Origin: Akebia trifoliata
Lineage: Eukaryota > Streptophyta > Magnoliopsida > Ranunculales > Lardizabalaceae
DNA length: 64,000 bases
Direction of reading: 5' to 3'
Assembly (NCBI GenBank): GCA_017979445.1
Contig: CM030704.1
Location: 13,623,658 to 13,687,657 of the forward strand
Numbering within the stretch: the first letter of the stretch is position 1; every line of letters starts with the position of its first letter. Made by a program: the position numbers and the translations under genes. Below, piece after piece: positions 11,120 to 22,439 of the stretch. The notes below the pieces were generated by a model. It saw only the letters and a list, made by a program, of their open reading frames with translations. It made no database searches and was not told the origin of the DNA.

Positions 11120-11880
11120 AATTTAGTAAATCGATTCGGTCATATTTGGAGAAAAGTGAAATCAATTAATACCTTGTACACAAAATTAATGAATTGGCTC
11201 ATTGATGATATTTATTAAAGAAATTTGATTTCTGAATTGTCACGTACACTAAATTAGTGAGTCAATTCATACATTATTAATCAAAGAAATCCAATTTTTT
11301 GAATGGTCACGTGTATTAAAATCAGTGAGTCAACCCACACATTTTCAACCAAAGAAATTCGATTTTTGGATTGCCACGTACATCCTAAAATTAGCAAGTT
11401 AACTCACCAATTATTAATCAAAGAAATACGATTTTTGGTATATTAACATTAGTGAGTCAATTCACATGCCCAATTTCATAGAAAATCGAATCAAATTTCC
11501 AATGTCCCCAAAATTAGTGAGTCGACTCACAATTTGTTAATCAAAATAATCTTTGATTATTTTCAAAATTGCCACATGTATTAAATCGGTGAATTAACCC
11601 GTATGCACAATTTATAAAAAATCGAACCAAATTTTCAATGTACCAAAAATCAGCGAGTCAACTCGTAATTTGTTAATCAAAATAATCTTTTGATTATTTT
11701 TTAAAATCGCCACATGTATTAAATCGGTGATTTAACCCATGTGCCTAATTTAAAAATAAAATCGATTCAAAATTTTAATTTCTCTAAAATCGGTGAGTCG
11801 ACTCACAATTTTTATTATGAAAATCTATTTTTGTTTATTTTTATCTTTCGGGTACACCATTAATTTTTATTGAATAAATC
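11120..11880. repeat. Degenerate tandem repeats with a GTGAGTCGACTCAC palindrome
   Basis: Units of roughly 65-150 bp each hold a variant of AAAATCGGTGAGTCGACTCA followed by an AT-rich stretch with ATCAAAGAAATYCGATTTTT or AAAATCGAATCAAATTTTC. Recognisable motif copies are near 11253, 11318, 11452, 11515, 11652 and 11795. The best copies are perfect 14-base palindromes containing TGAGTC/GACTCA. There is no coding potential. It is unclear whether this belongs to the D 5' LTR or to its leader. Confidence 0.6.
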
Positions 11881-13200
11881 ATCATTAATGAGTTAACCCA
11901 ATAACGTAATAAATCGACCCGATAAATATCAACACCCAATGAGTCGATCCACCAACTTAATATTAGCGAATTGACCAATCAATTTATCGACAAATATGAG
12001 CGAATCAATCCACCAATATTTTGAAATCGTAAAGATTGCCATGGCACCACGCATACCCCAAAAATCGGTGTATCTATTCGGATGTATTAAAAATGCGATC
12101 GAGAGTGAAATAAATAAATAAAAATAAACAAACAAAGGCAAAAATAATTCTCCTAATTTATCAACATACAAAATAAAACATAAAAATATTCCTCTAACCT
12201 ATCTCCATGCAAAAATAAAATGAAACATATAAAAGAGTGTAAAAAAATCTAATCTTTTCGATAAAAACTCAAAACTGCATAAAGTAAAAAAAAAAAATTT
12301 AATTCTATTGATAAACAAACATAAGGAATACACAAGAGAATTTCTAATCCTACCAATGTACATGAGCAAGTAAGAAAATAGGATTTCATAAAATTGTTTT
12401 TTTAATCTTATTGACATGCGGCGATAAACAACACACATAAACAATGCATCTCGTTCAAAATATCACGTGGTATCGAAAAAAGAAAGAAAAGAAAAAAAAG
12501 TAAAAAAAAAAAAAATCATCTCATAACCATGTCTATGATAATCATAACACCAAAATTAACGAGAAACTTCAATGTGAACAGGGAAATTTTTACATAAAAG
12601 GAGAAGATAAAATAAAAATAAATAAAGAAGGGCTTACCGAAGAATAGCGGATTGTTTCCTTCAGGTATAACTAGAAGATCGGTGAGTACTCGATTGACGT
12701 TTGTTGTGAGCAGTGAGGTTGATCCGAGAGGTATTATAATGGGTAGAAAAGAGAAAAAAGAAAAAAAAATGGTTGGCTTATTGTTTCATGTATGAGGCCA
12801 AGAGGTGATGGTGGCTTGAGAGAAGTAGATGGAGGTTGGGAGATGGAGAAAGGTCTGAGAGGGTGTGGGGCAGCAAGGAGGGTTTAAATCGTGAGAAAGA
12901 TAAAGAGGAAGGTTGAGAGAGGAGGCTTGACAAATGACGTTGCAGCAATGGCTGCTATGGAGTGAAGGTGAAGAAGATGGAGAAGGGACTGGCAGATGAA
13001 AGGGAAGAAGAGACCTATTAGAGGAGAACGTGGGTGAGAGAGGGCTGTGCTAGGATACGAAGAAGATGAAGATGCAAGGGCTGAGATGTAAGAGATGAAG
13101 TGTAGAGAATGGTTGTGGGCGTTAATGGAGTTATTGCTGTTTTTTTTCTTTAATGGCTGCCTCTAAAAAAACGTCTTCCCCCTTTTGTTCTCCTTCCCCT

Positions 13201-13208
13201 CTTTTATA
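13201..13208 (-). promoter_or_regulatory. TATA-like box in element D 5' LTR
   Basis: Minus strand reads CATTATAAAAGAGGGGAAGG, followed by a CT-rich leader. Its place about 1.67 kb inside the LTR, with the AT-rich U3 upstream and a polypyrimidine leader downstream, fits an LTR promoter. No experimental start is known. Confidence 0.5.
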
Positions 13209-13230
13209 ATGGTTTCCCTATGAAACGTGG

Positions 13231-13261
<31 letters not shown>

Positions 13262-13262
13262 T
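13231..13262. repeat. GT/GA microsatellite in element D LTR leader
   Basis: About eight GT dinucleotides run into about nine GA dinucleotides. Read as RNA from the element this is a CU-rich then AC-rich leader segment. It creates spurious open frames on both strands. Confidence 0.8.
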
Positions 13263-14876
13263 GGGGAAGAAAGTGGCTGTTGTGTGGGTGGTTATACAAC
13301 AAAAAAAGAAACGTGAGAGAATGTTGCTGGTTTTTGTTGTGAAGAAGAAAAAGGGTGGAGGACGTGGGTTGATGGGAGAGATGAAGGGAGAGAGTGAAGA
13401 GGAGGGGAAGAACGTGGCTACTGTGTGGGTGGTTCAAAACATAGGTTGTTGGAGAAGATAGAGAAGGAGGAGTTGGAGAAGAAGACCATGGGAGCACGTG
13501 GGGAAGAAGAAGAAACGTGGTTTCTCTTCTTTTTTTTTTATTTAAATTTTTTATTTTAAAAGAATGAGAGAGGGGGATTCCTACGCTACTCGTACTACGG
13601 TAATTCTCCGCCAATGAGTCATGATTGATGATCGATTTAATTTTCCTTCTGATTGGTTGAAATTTTTTTTTTTTTTAGTCGATGCTTTGATTTGAAATTT
13701 AATTTGATGTTTTAAATTACATTTGAATTTGTATTTGATTTTAAATTTTGAATTTCAATTAGAATTTAATTTGAATTTTGATATTAAATTTGGTTGTTGG
13801 TGTGTTTTAATTTGAAATTTAAATTGATTTTAATTTTTAATTGGTCGGTTGACTGGATTTTGATTTAAATGTGATCGAATGGATTTTAATTTGTTAATTA
13901 CATTTTGGTTGGCGGATTTGGTTGATTGATTTAAAATTTTAATTCAATTTTGCATTTTAATTGGTTGAGTGATTTTAATTTGATTTTCAATTTGATTTTG
14001 ATTTTGATTTTGTATTTTAATTTTCGATTTTTCTTGAAAATGTAATTTTTATTTTGTATTGAAATTGAATTTGATTTTATGATTTTAAATTAATTTTAAA
14101 TTTTGGATTTTAGTTTAATTTTCAATTTGAATTTTATTTTAGTTTAATTTTTTTTATTTGAATTTTATTTTCCTAGGGATCAAGGTCTCTATGTTAGAGT
14201 TAGATGTTAAGGGGCGTTTTGGTCATTTTTACGATTTTTGACGATTTTTCTTAAATTTCTCTATTTTCATCGATTTGGATCCCGTTAGACTCGAAATCAC
14301 GTTCTGAGTGCAATGGAGGTACTTTTGAGACTTTTCGGACATCCGAAATTTATGAGGGGTATTTTCGTCATTTTGATATTTTTTACAAATTTTTACCAAT
14401 TTCTCTGTTTTCATCAATTTGGGTCCCGTTAGACTCGAAATCACATTCTGAGTGTAATGGGGGTACTTTTGAAACTTTTCGGACATCAAAAATTTATGAA
14501 GGGTATTTTCGTCATTTTTGTGATTTTTACAGATTTTTACGAATTTCAGCGTGAGATTTCTTTCAGTCCCTGTGTGTTTATTTCTAAATCTCAAATCCAT
14601 ATTATCCTAGCGTAACGAGGTCTCTAAGTTATCGAACTGTGTAGCAAACATATGCGTACGTGCTTGCTAAGTCGGGTGTAAGATGTAGCGATCCTTAGCG
14701 TACGTAAATTTCTAGGTCAAGTCGTGACGAGTAAGGGGGATGAAAAGAAACTAGAAACAGAAGGAATCAAGCAGTACTCACAAGCCTTCAAGTTCTTTTA
14801 TATTCATCATTAGGAATCCACCAAAATCGGGTGACGAATTGTTGAATTAGGCAGATGCAATAATGGGGTGTCAACA

Positions 14877-15290
14877 CTTTTGAATCTCTTCGCCATCCTC
14901 AGAACAAGTTGATGATTAGGGTGGGCCAATTTTATAGGATATTGACAACCCAAGAGCTAATCCAAACCAAACTTAGTCCAATTTGTTTGGGTTAATTCTA
15001 TGGTCAATTTTGTCCAATTTTGAACTAAGTCAGTTTGGTTTAGATTTGGACCCAAACTAAACAAAGTTACACCCTTGGTTGTAACCACATGTTGACATGC
15101 ATTAACGTATGGACGTACCTATGATCACGTGGTTGCCATGATCACCACATTGTCCGAATACAGATTTTTGGGCAATGGCATCAAAATTTAAGGTTTTGAC
15201 ACCACCAAGTCAATTTTCACGAGAGGTTGAGGACAAAAATATTTTGATTTTTTTATTAGGAAAAACATTTTCCTTACTATGGACACGAGA
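14877..15290. other. Unassigned 0.4 kb between element D and LTR I
   Basis: No gene, LTR end or clear repeat boundary is seen. The stretch at 14940-15075 has repeated CCAAA(C/T)TTAGTCCAATTTG-like words on both strands and may be the remains of a small element. It gives no protein similarity by eye. Confidence 0.4.
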
Positions 15291-16886
15291 TTTTTGTTTT
15301 TCGAATATCTCAACCACTTTGGGGGGTTTTGGATTCGCCACCATTCTTTTTGGAAAATGGTGTGAATAGTTACCCATGTTGCATTTTTTGAAAAATCATA
15401 TTTTTTGGCATCTAGTGACTCTCGTATGGATAAGGTCCATTGGTCTAGGGGTCCATATATGGAGTAGGGAAGGTGTTAAGCACCCTACTCCCTCCACCAT
15501 TGGTGGTAACCTCGGATTCGATCAATTTGAAAATAAAATAAAATAAAGAGTAAGAAAGATCCGATATGTGCCCTCGAGTGCGAGGGACTTCGATGTTGGT
15601 TCACACCATTGATGGCGCCCTTATTGAAAAATGGGTTTTTGATAACTCAAGCCTTTTGTGGTGTGTGCATAGGTATAGAGAAAGGAGAGAAGTATAAGAA
15701 GGGGAGTGGAGAGGGGAAAATGGGGATATTTGTTTCTTTTTTTTCCAAGACCCACCTCGTTCTTTTTGACTTTTTGATTTACTTGAGAGAAACTTACGAG
15801 TTAAGAGTAGAAAAGTGAGTTGAGAGTAGAGAGAGTTGTAACTTTTGAGGGTATTTTTCTTAGTTTTTCATTAGGTAGGACTTGTCTTGAGGATGGGGGG
15901 ATTTTATAGAATTTTGAGGGTTATTTTAGGGGTAAAATGGGATGAATTGATGAAAAATAGTAGAATGGTTAGGGGTTTGTGAGAATGGGGTGTGTAAATT
16001 GAAGATGATAAAAGGGCATTTGTGATCCAAATGAGTTAGATCTTTCAATCAATTTGTGTTGAGTGTTAGGTGGAATGAAATAAGTGGTGTTCGGTTGAGA
16101 GAATGAGGGTGTACAATTATGGTTGATTGATTGAGTATTTGGTCAGTTGAGAAGAGTGGGTTTTGATTTAAAAATGAGTTATGTAAGAGGATAATTGATT
16201 AGGTTTTTGGGAGGGTGGAAGAGGTGGTGACATGTGTAAAAAAAGGTGTGGAGATGTAGTGTTAGATGAGTTGATTGGAGAGAATGAGTGTTTGATTAGA
16301 GATGATAGGTATGGGTTTGACTTGTGAGAATGAGTTTATAGGGAATGATGAGGGTAGGTTAGAGGAAGGTGATGGATTGATGTGAATTTTAGAGAAAAAG
16401 GTAATGAAGGAAGATGATTTTTAAAGAAAAGGGGATGGGGATAAGTTATTGGATGAGGGAGGTGAGTTGAGGTAGTAACATGTGTCCCATCTTGATGATC
16501 TTAATTAATTGGTTGTGATGTTAGGCTTGGGTAGATTGGTTGGGCTTGAATTGTTGGGTTTTGAAGTCAATGGGTTTAGATGGTAGGTTGGGCTTGGGTA
16601 TAGTAATGGGTAGTGGGTAGTGGATTATTGGGTGTGGTGTTGGTCTTTGAATCCATTGGGCTTAAGGAGATGGGTAGAGTAGGTATAGTAATGGGTTGGA
16701 CTAATATTGGGTTGGGTTGAGGAGTGTAGAAGAGTAGTGAGGAGTTTGGGTCAATGGGCCATGTGTATAGGGCCATTTACTGAAAGAAAGGAAATTTTGT
16801 GAATGTTTGGGTTTCGAGGCTCATTCAAAATTTGATAGATTTCGGGCACTTTGCATCGAAGGCCCGATCAAATTTGGGTGTCTACA
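15291..16886 (-). repeat. Partial LTR I, a diverged Tat-type LTR (3' LTR of a minus-strand element)
   Basis: It ends at 16886 with GGGTGTCTACA on plus, directly followed by a polypurine tract. At 15310-15360 it has GGTTTTGGATTCGCCACC, the equivalent of GGTTTGGGAGTCGCCACC in the other LTRs, and at 15461-15491 the U5 hairpin with a different stem but the same loop. The remaining sequence, with many GGGTTTTG and TGATTGAT words, is not alignable by eye to A, B or C. The terminal CGCTTTCA is missing, so the low-coordinate end is truncated. Confidence 0.7.
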
Positions 16887-16899
16887 GCTGCTCCTCTTT
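16887..16899 (-). promoter_or_regulatory. Polypurine tract of element I
   Basis: Minus strand reads AAAGAGGAGCAGC before TGTAGACACC. It differs at two positions from the tract in A, B and D, and supports LTR I as a 3' LTR with its internal region to the right. Confidence 0.7.
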
Positions 16900-17538
16900 G
16901 AAGGAATTTTATGTAAAGAATAGACGAAACCCTGATTTGTATAGGCCCAAGGATTTTGCTCAGATAAATTTTGAAAATACCGATTTGGTTTGACAGATTT
17001 GAAGATAAAAAGTGGCTACCCAAGCATGGGGTCTGACAGGGTAAGCCTTTTTATTTCCTCGACCTCATGGCGTGGAGCTCATGGGAGGTCTCAGATTTAT
17101 GATAATTTTGTGAAAAACTTTGAAACGAAAGTTTTCTAATGAGTCTTGAACAATTTGAATTGAGCTTTTCAAAAATGTTTTTTTTTTTTTGACTTTTTTG
17201 AATTTTTTTATTTTATTTTATGTTTTTTTTTTAATTGAATGATCGGGACTCGTGGGAACCCTATGCCTTAGTTTAAGCACAATACAAAAATACAAAAAAG
17301 TTGAACATACTGGTTCGTGCATAAAGCACGGATTGTGCAAATTTTAATAGGTTCGTGCTCTATGCATGGACTGTTTAGATTATACCCATTCTGTACATGG
17401 AATACATACTTTAATTATTTTCTTCAGTCCGTGCTCTATGTGCAAACCAAAACCTTCTTTTATCACTTTTTACTTGACAAAACCTCATTTGTTCTCTTTC
17501 TTCACGATTTAGAGACTTTCACACATTCTAGGGCATCA

Positions 17539-19186
17539 ATGGAGCCTACTCAATTTTTGAGATTTCAACCAACTTTGATCTCACGGTTGAAAGCTCATAT
17601 CCTTCTCTTAGAGGTGGTCCCAACCATCCAAATCTCAAAAGGTACGCTGTTGTAGACCCATTTTTACAATAATGACTTAACTCTATGACTAATGAAGAGA
17701 GGGTTAAGTGGTACTCCAATAAGCTTGGGTTCACTTTCTCTTTGTTTAAGGTTACCATCCTATGGGATTTGATAGAGGCTCTAATGGGATTTTGGATCTC
17801 GGAGATCAATTTGTTTCATTTTGGAGACAAAGAAATGACTTCTACAATTGAGGAGTTTGAACGCATTCTCGACCTTTGCCAATCACCTCGGGTGGTCGTA
17901 CCACCCTTGCGTGAAAGCTACAGAAAAGAGGTGTCAGGATTCTTTGGGATCCCAAAACAACAATTGGAACGAATTGATAGGAGTTTGAATCTCCTCAAGG
18001 TTTCTAAAACATTTTTGTTTCGGTGGCTTGAGGATGTAGATTTCCTATCTCGGTTCGATATTATGACATTGGTAGTGATGAATCAACTTTTGTTCCCTTG
18101 GAACGATAAGTATGTGAATCCGATTTTTATAAGCGTACTCGATCAAGTTCGACAAGATTTTAGATTGGCTCCTATGCTTTTAGGGGAAACCTATTTATCT
18201 CTCACGGCTTGCTCGAGCGGGAGAGAGAGAGTGTATCATGGGTGTGCTCCATTGTTGCAGGTAAGGTATTCATTTTGTTCATTTTAAATTTGGGAGTATC
18301 GTGATTAGAGTTGACTTCCCTTTTTGCACAACTTTGGTTCTTTGATCATTTAGCTTCAACTACAACTATTAGTCGTCCTTTCAACGTCCATGCCGATCTA
18401 GTGGTTTTGATGAACAAGAGGAAGCTCCTTGTCAGTTCTAGTGGCAAGTTGGGTTGGTTTGAAGGTTTGCAGGATATGCCCGACGATGAGGTATGTTGGT
18501 TGGGTACCTTCTAGCCTTTGGTTTCACCTGTTCTTTCCTTCTCACGGAGTTGTTTTGCCATATTGATTGGTTTGACTGGGGCTACTCCTACATCCCTCTT
18601 CGTGTGTTGAGGAAATTTGGTGATAAGCAAGGCATAGTAACCCATGGAGATTTTAGTGAATTGGTTGGGTCATTTTCTCCTCATCCTCCCTCATGGCAAT
18701 TGCGTGATCGACTAGAGAAAGCTTGGAAGAACTTGGTGACTCTTGACAACCCTGTATTTCTAGGCCATTCTTTTTCAAATTATCAGTTTTGGATACAACA
18801 ACAGATTGCTTAGAAGGCTTCTGTTTTGCTTTTGATTCAAGTGAGGTCTTCTTGTTCTCGTTTCTCCAACCACCGTGATCGATTGGAGGAGATGAGGATG
18901 TCTCACAAAAAGATTGAGATGTTTTGGCTGTGTTTTGAGACTAAGTTGAAGACCCAGCTAGCTTAGCTTGAGTCTATGAGGAGCGAGGAGTCTTCTATCT
19001 GGAGAGCTGAGATAGATGATCTGCAAGAGAAACTTGCTCAAGGTCCTTACTTTGATGTTTTCGCGTCTTACCCAGTGGGTCATGATGCTTTAGACGCTAA
19101 GATGGTGATGGTAGGGCAAGCTGCCCGAATTCGTGCGTTGGAAGATAGACTTGATTTTTTCTTCATTTCTCATCGAGACTTGTGAT
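17539..19186 (+). pseudogene. Decayed plant-mobile-domain (PMD) gene, antisense in the 3' region of element I
   Basis: Starts MEPTQFLRF at 17539. The main piece, 17685-18260, reads MTNEERVKWYSNKLG, DLIEALMGFWISE and FGDKEMTSTIEEFERIL, the typical opening of the aminotransferase-like plant mobile domain. It reaches a donor-like CAG/GTAAGG at 18260/18261. A second exon-like piece (about 18310-18490, FFDHLAS) ends at GAG/GTATGT. A third (about 18550-18811) has DWFDWGYSYIPLRVLRKFG and KAWKNL, the C-terminal PMD part; it is followed by a coiled-coil-like tail to 19186. A TAG at 17653, a frameshift before 17685, TAG at 18811 and TAG at 18964 disable it. It is opposite in direction to LTR I. Extra antisense genes of this kind are known in plant Ty3/gypsy elements, from memory of the literature. 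Exon borders are inferred. Confidence 0.7.
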
Positions 19187-19248
19187 TGGCACCATATATT
19201 TTTCATATTTTCTTTTTGTTAGCAAAAATGTAATGTGAAACTTTTTGA

Positions 19249-19254
19249 AATAAA
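19249..19254 (+). promoter_or_regulatory. Possible polyadenylation signal of the PMD gene
   Basis: AATAAA about 60 bases after the stop of the last PMD piece, preceded by TTTTTGTTAGCAAAAATGTAATG, a common plant 3' end composition. A single hexamer in AT-rich DNA is weak evidence. Confidence 0.35.
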
Positions 19255-19449
19255 AATAGAATAGGTTTTTTACTTACTTGGCCTCAAGTGTATCTATTGC
19301 TTTGAAAACATGAAATTTGAGTAAGTCCTAGATTTTTCATCATTGGCCAAAATAGTAGTTATGAAAACATTTGAATTTTTGTGAGTTATCTTAGTCGAAT
19401 AGATATTGTAGATCCAAAATATGAAGACTTTTGAAAAACCTTTGTTACT

Positions 19450-21400
19450 GAAATCGCCTCGACCCGGTCGTCCGCTTCATAGCAAATAGGGGTTGAGTTT
19501 TTTTCTTTTATTATCTTCTTCTCCAATGGGGGCAGCAAGATGAGAAAAACGTCCTACTTTCCCTCTCTCTCTCTACCCTTCTAATCACTCTCTCTCTTTA
19601 CAACGACTTGATGAAGATCAAACGCTGGTGGAATTTCTCAAGAAATTTAATTGAGAAAAAAGGTGAATCGTCAACAAATCATTCATGTAATGGCGACTAG
19701 TTGGTGAAATCTAGTATGGATTGTATGGTGTTGTAGTTGGTAATCATTGTTTGCAACTGTTTTCAACTAATCCTGCAAAAAAAAAAATTGATTTTATTCA
19801 TGTTTTTTAATGGGTTTTGTTTTATTCCGATCGACGCTCTAAGCTCATTATTGGAAATATAATATTCTATTTCCTAAATAGGATAAAAATTGTTAAGTGA
19901 ACTCGGAAAGATTTGATTTTTTGGAAAACTTGTGAAATTGATTGGTAGGCCATACGATCGTCTATCTTTTATAAGAAAAGGTTTCAAATTTGTCAAAAAA
20001 GGAAGAAACCCAACAATGATTCTATATTGATCTTGAATTCGAGATTCATCTAAGAAATCTGAAAGAAGGATCTCGTGAGGCTGGTCGCGACAGATTGCTG
20101 CCTCTACCTTCTTCATCTTCGTCTTCTTTTCAACTTGCAAGAACAGAATGGCAAGCAATTGTAGAACAATCAGCTCAAAATAAACCTAATGAGAAGTTGG
20201 AGCGATCGAAGTTGGTGCAATCAAATGAAAGAACGATATATGAGGTGCAGTACGAATCTGGGCTTTTCGATGATTGACTTCTGTTCAATTACAGTCGATC
20301 AGAGTGTGGATGATAACTTGTTGCAGCAGTGGCTGCGCAAGGTATCTGGGCCAAAAGAGGAGGTTGTGAATGTTGCTGGCAGCAACATAAAGAAAAAAAC
20401 AGCAAGTGAGTTATGTGCGTGAGTTGTGTCTGGTTGGAGTAAAAAAAAAATGGGAGTTCTGTGCGTTGGCAACAACGAAACAAAAACAAGAAAAATAAAA
20501 TAATGGTGTGAATGGTGTTGCTACCAGCAAGGTATAAAAAAAAATTTTGATTGAGTGCATTGGTGGCAGTATTTTTTTTAAAGAAAATTTTTGTGTGTTC
20601 AAAAGTGATGGGTTGTGAATGTTGCTGACAGCAACATAAAAAAGCTTTTGTTTAATAACTTTTTTGAATGGGACTAGCCTTACTAATCTAATAAGGTTTT
20701 TTTATTAGTGAGAGTCGTTGAAGTTATCGTGCGCCACTTGAAATCATCATCCAATGTCATAAGCTTGTGGAAGTCGAATTTAAAAAAAAAAAAAAACATT
20801 CAAAAGATGATTTTCAAGAAAATAATTCATTTTTATTTTGAATGTTAATTTTAGATTTGGGATTTCGTAATCGCTCATCTTCAAAACCTTGGATCAAAGC
20901 TGAAAAAAAATGTGAATTTTAATTTTGGATACAAACTTTTCCATTAAATCTAGAAGATTATGACATTGGATTTGCGACATGATGGTCCACGTGAATTCAA
21001 TAACCCTTAGTAAAGTTTGAAATCTTACTTAGTTTGTTAGGACAGCCCAATTCCTTACTCACAAGATTGGTTGAGTAGCAAACCAACAAGGCAAGGGAAT
21101 TTTTGTGCTAAAAATGCAACAAGTCTACTTGATAAATAAAAAATAAAAATAAAAAAGGAAAAAATGTTGGTGTTTTTTGTGCTCATGTCTGATTGATGAT
21201 TTATATTCTTTTTAGTGCGGTCCTGATTTGATTGATCATCTTACTCTCTTTTGCACTACCTTGATTGATTGCTTATCTATATGCCATGATCTTGATTGAT
21301 ATACATTTTGATGTGCATGCTCTAATTTTGATCTTGATGCTTTGGATATTTATGTTGTATGATCACATTTTCTAATATCCATATTTTGGTGGTTTGATCT
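19450..21400 (+). other. Non-coding 5' internal region of element A
   Basis: AT-rich, with CT-rich runs (19558-19600) and words such as GTTGCTGGCAGCAACATAAA (20370, 20620) also found, on the minus strand and weakly, in B (50600-50800). No coding potential beyond frames under 100 residues without recognisable motifs. Confidence 0.5.
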
Positions 21401-22350
21401 AGCCCACGAGTCCATTAATTTCGAAAAAGGCCCCGGGCATACCTCACCCTGTATTGCACATACCACATGCACGTTTACTGTTTTGCACGTTTGCACGTCC
21501 CATATAGCCAACGTGGCACTAGTGCGTGGCTCGGTCTCTCCGGAGATGTGACATCATTCATGAAAACCACAACTCCAGTCACGTACCTTAGGGTATATCA
21601 AATTGGGACATCAGTACCGTCTGATCAGGTGACTCTGAAAGGTATATCGATGCACCCAGGTTGGAGCGACCTGAGCCTTTGACCTATTGTGAGCCACATA
21701 GTCACATGTCCCGATCGCCAACGTAGTACTAGTACGTGGTCGGTCCCCTTGTGGGATGCCAAACCATTTATAAAAGCTACAACTCTTGACTCGTACCCGT
21801 AGGTATATAAAAGATAATCCAAGTATATCAATTGCATTTCTTGATCAAAAACGGTGCCTAAGCGAGATTTTGCCCCTCTGTACCTTACTGTACGAGGGGG
21901 ATAGACTATGTCTATTCTAGATGAGAGGTATTTAAGTGGGCCTTTGCTCAGCATCGTGCGCCACCTCTCAACTGGAGATCAAACTGGCTGTTTTTAACTT
22001 CAGAGAAGTGAGTTGAAGTTTTAGATTATCACCTATACGGTATATCAAACCAAGTTACCATGTATCAAGAGATATATAGGTGGATTTGGGCAAGGGTGGC
22101 CAGATAAAAATGCATTGCACGTAGTAAGCTTAGAGTCTAGAAACCTTCCCTGTAAGTCACGACTCGAACTTATCGTGGGTGTTCCCGGATTGTTTATTGC
22201 ATGGGATTTTGTGAATGATGAATGTATGTGAATGATGATATCAAAATGCATGTGAATGATGATGTGAATGTATGTGAATGATGAGATCATAATGTACGAT
22301 TTTGTCCTCAAGGATCAATCTTTTCTGTTTAACTTGATCACTAGGTGCAC
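21400..22350. repeat. Conserved 5' internal block of element A
   Basis: Matches B at 48240-49160 in inverse orientation, clearly better than its surroundings. It has an internal duplication of about 150-200 bp: GCCAACGTGGCACTAGTGCGTGG near 21511 and GCCAACGTAGTACTAGTACGTGG near 21718, each followed by GATGTGACATCATTC- or GGATGCCAAACCATT-type sequence and a GTACC-TAGGGTATAT box. The CACTAGTG and GTACTAGTAC palindromes are kept. Function unknown. Confidence 0.7.
21625..21954 (-). CDS. Open frame of unknown function, antisense in element A, conserved in B
   Basis: 109 residues beginning MLSKGPLKYLSSRID, with YPPRTV, IYLDYLL and INGLASHKGTDHVL. The counterpart in B (48600-48941, 113 residues) stays open and is similar for about 85 residues up to the GHVT(M/V)WLT segment, then differs. 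Both are antisense to their element. No domain, signal peptide or membrane segment is recognised. A real protein is not shown: the DNA block itself is conserved and this could be coincidental openness. Confidence 0.3.
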   Translation of the reverse strand: MLSKGPLKYLSSRIDIVYPPRTVRYRGAKSRLGTVFDQEMQLIYLDYLLYTYGYESRVVAFINGLASHKGTDHVLVLRWRSGHVTMWLTIGQRLRSLQPGCIDIPFRVT

Positions 22351-22439
22351 CAACCCAATAAAAAATCCATTTTAAACTTGACCCAGTCCATCTCGATCCA
22401 ACGATCATTATGGACCGAGCCATTTAAATCAAAATGAAA

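Larger units (their letters stand above)
1..14876 (-). mobile_element. Element D: near-complete defective Tat-lineage Ty3/gypsy LTR retrotransposon
   Basis: Read on the minus strand, the order is 5' LTR (ending at 14876), gag remnant, protease, G-patch-like segment, reverse transcriptase, RNase H, second RNase H, integrase, 3' non-coding region with a repeat array, polypurine tract (2937-2949), 3' LTR (2936 and below). The two LTR copies are recognised because 1-1152 plus 2749-2936 matches about 13536-14876. The N-terminal part of gag and any recognisable PBS are missing between about 11120 and the LTR, and the polyprotein is broken by several stops and frameshifts, so the copy cannot be autonomous. 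The left end and its target duplication lie outside the window. The second, plant-type RNase H points to the Tat lineage. Confidence 0.85.
11881..14876 (-). repeat. Element D 5' LTR (outer end certain, inner end unresolved)
   Basis: The end at 14876 (TGTCAACA on plus, so TGTTGACACC on minus) and the 13536-14876 part are secured by the second copy at 1-2936. The inner part is inferred. On the minus strand a TATA-like box (13201-13208) is followed by a pyrimidine-rich leader and then, at about 12637, by a GGTAAGC donor-like site. The terminal CGCTTTCA and PBS of the family are not found, so the inner boundary given is only a working limit and the LTR may extend to about 11117. Confidence 0.6.

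Noticed and set aside
13204..13614. 136-codon frame on minus with Ser, His and Leu runs
   Set aside because: Produced by the GT/GA microsatellite and pyrimidine-rich LTR leader; no motif and no counterpart checked outside D LTR.
20095..20602. Small frames on both strands in the A leader
   Set aside because: Short, low complexity, no counterpart in B; no evidence for a gene.
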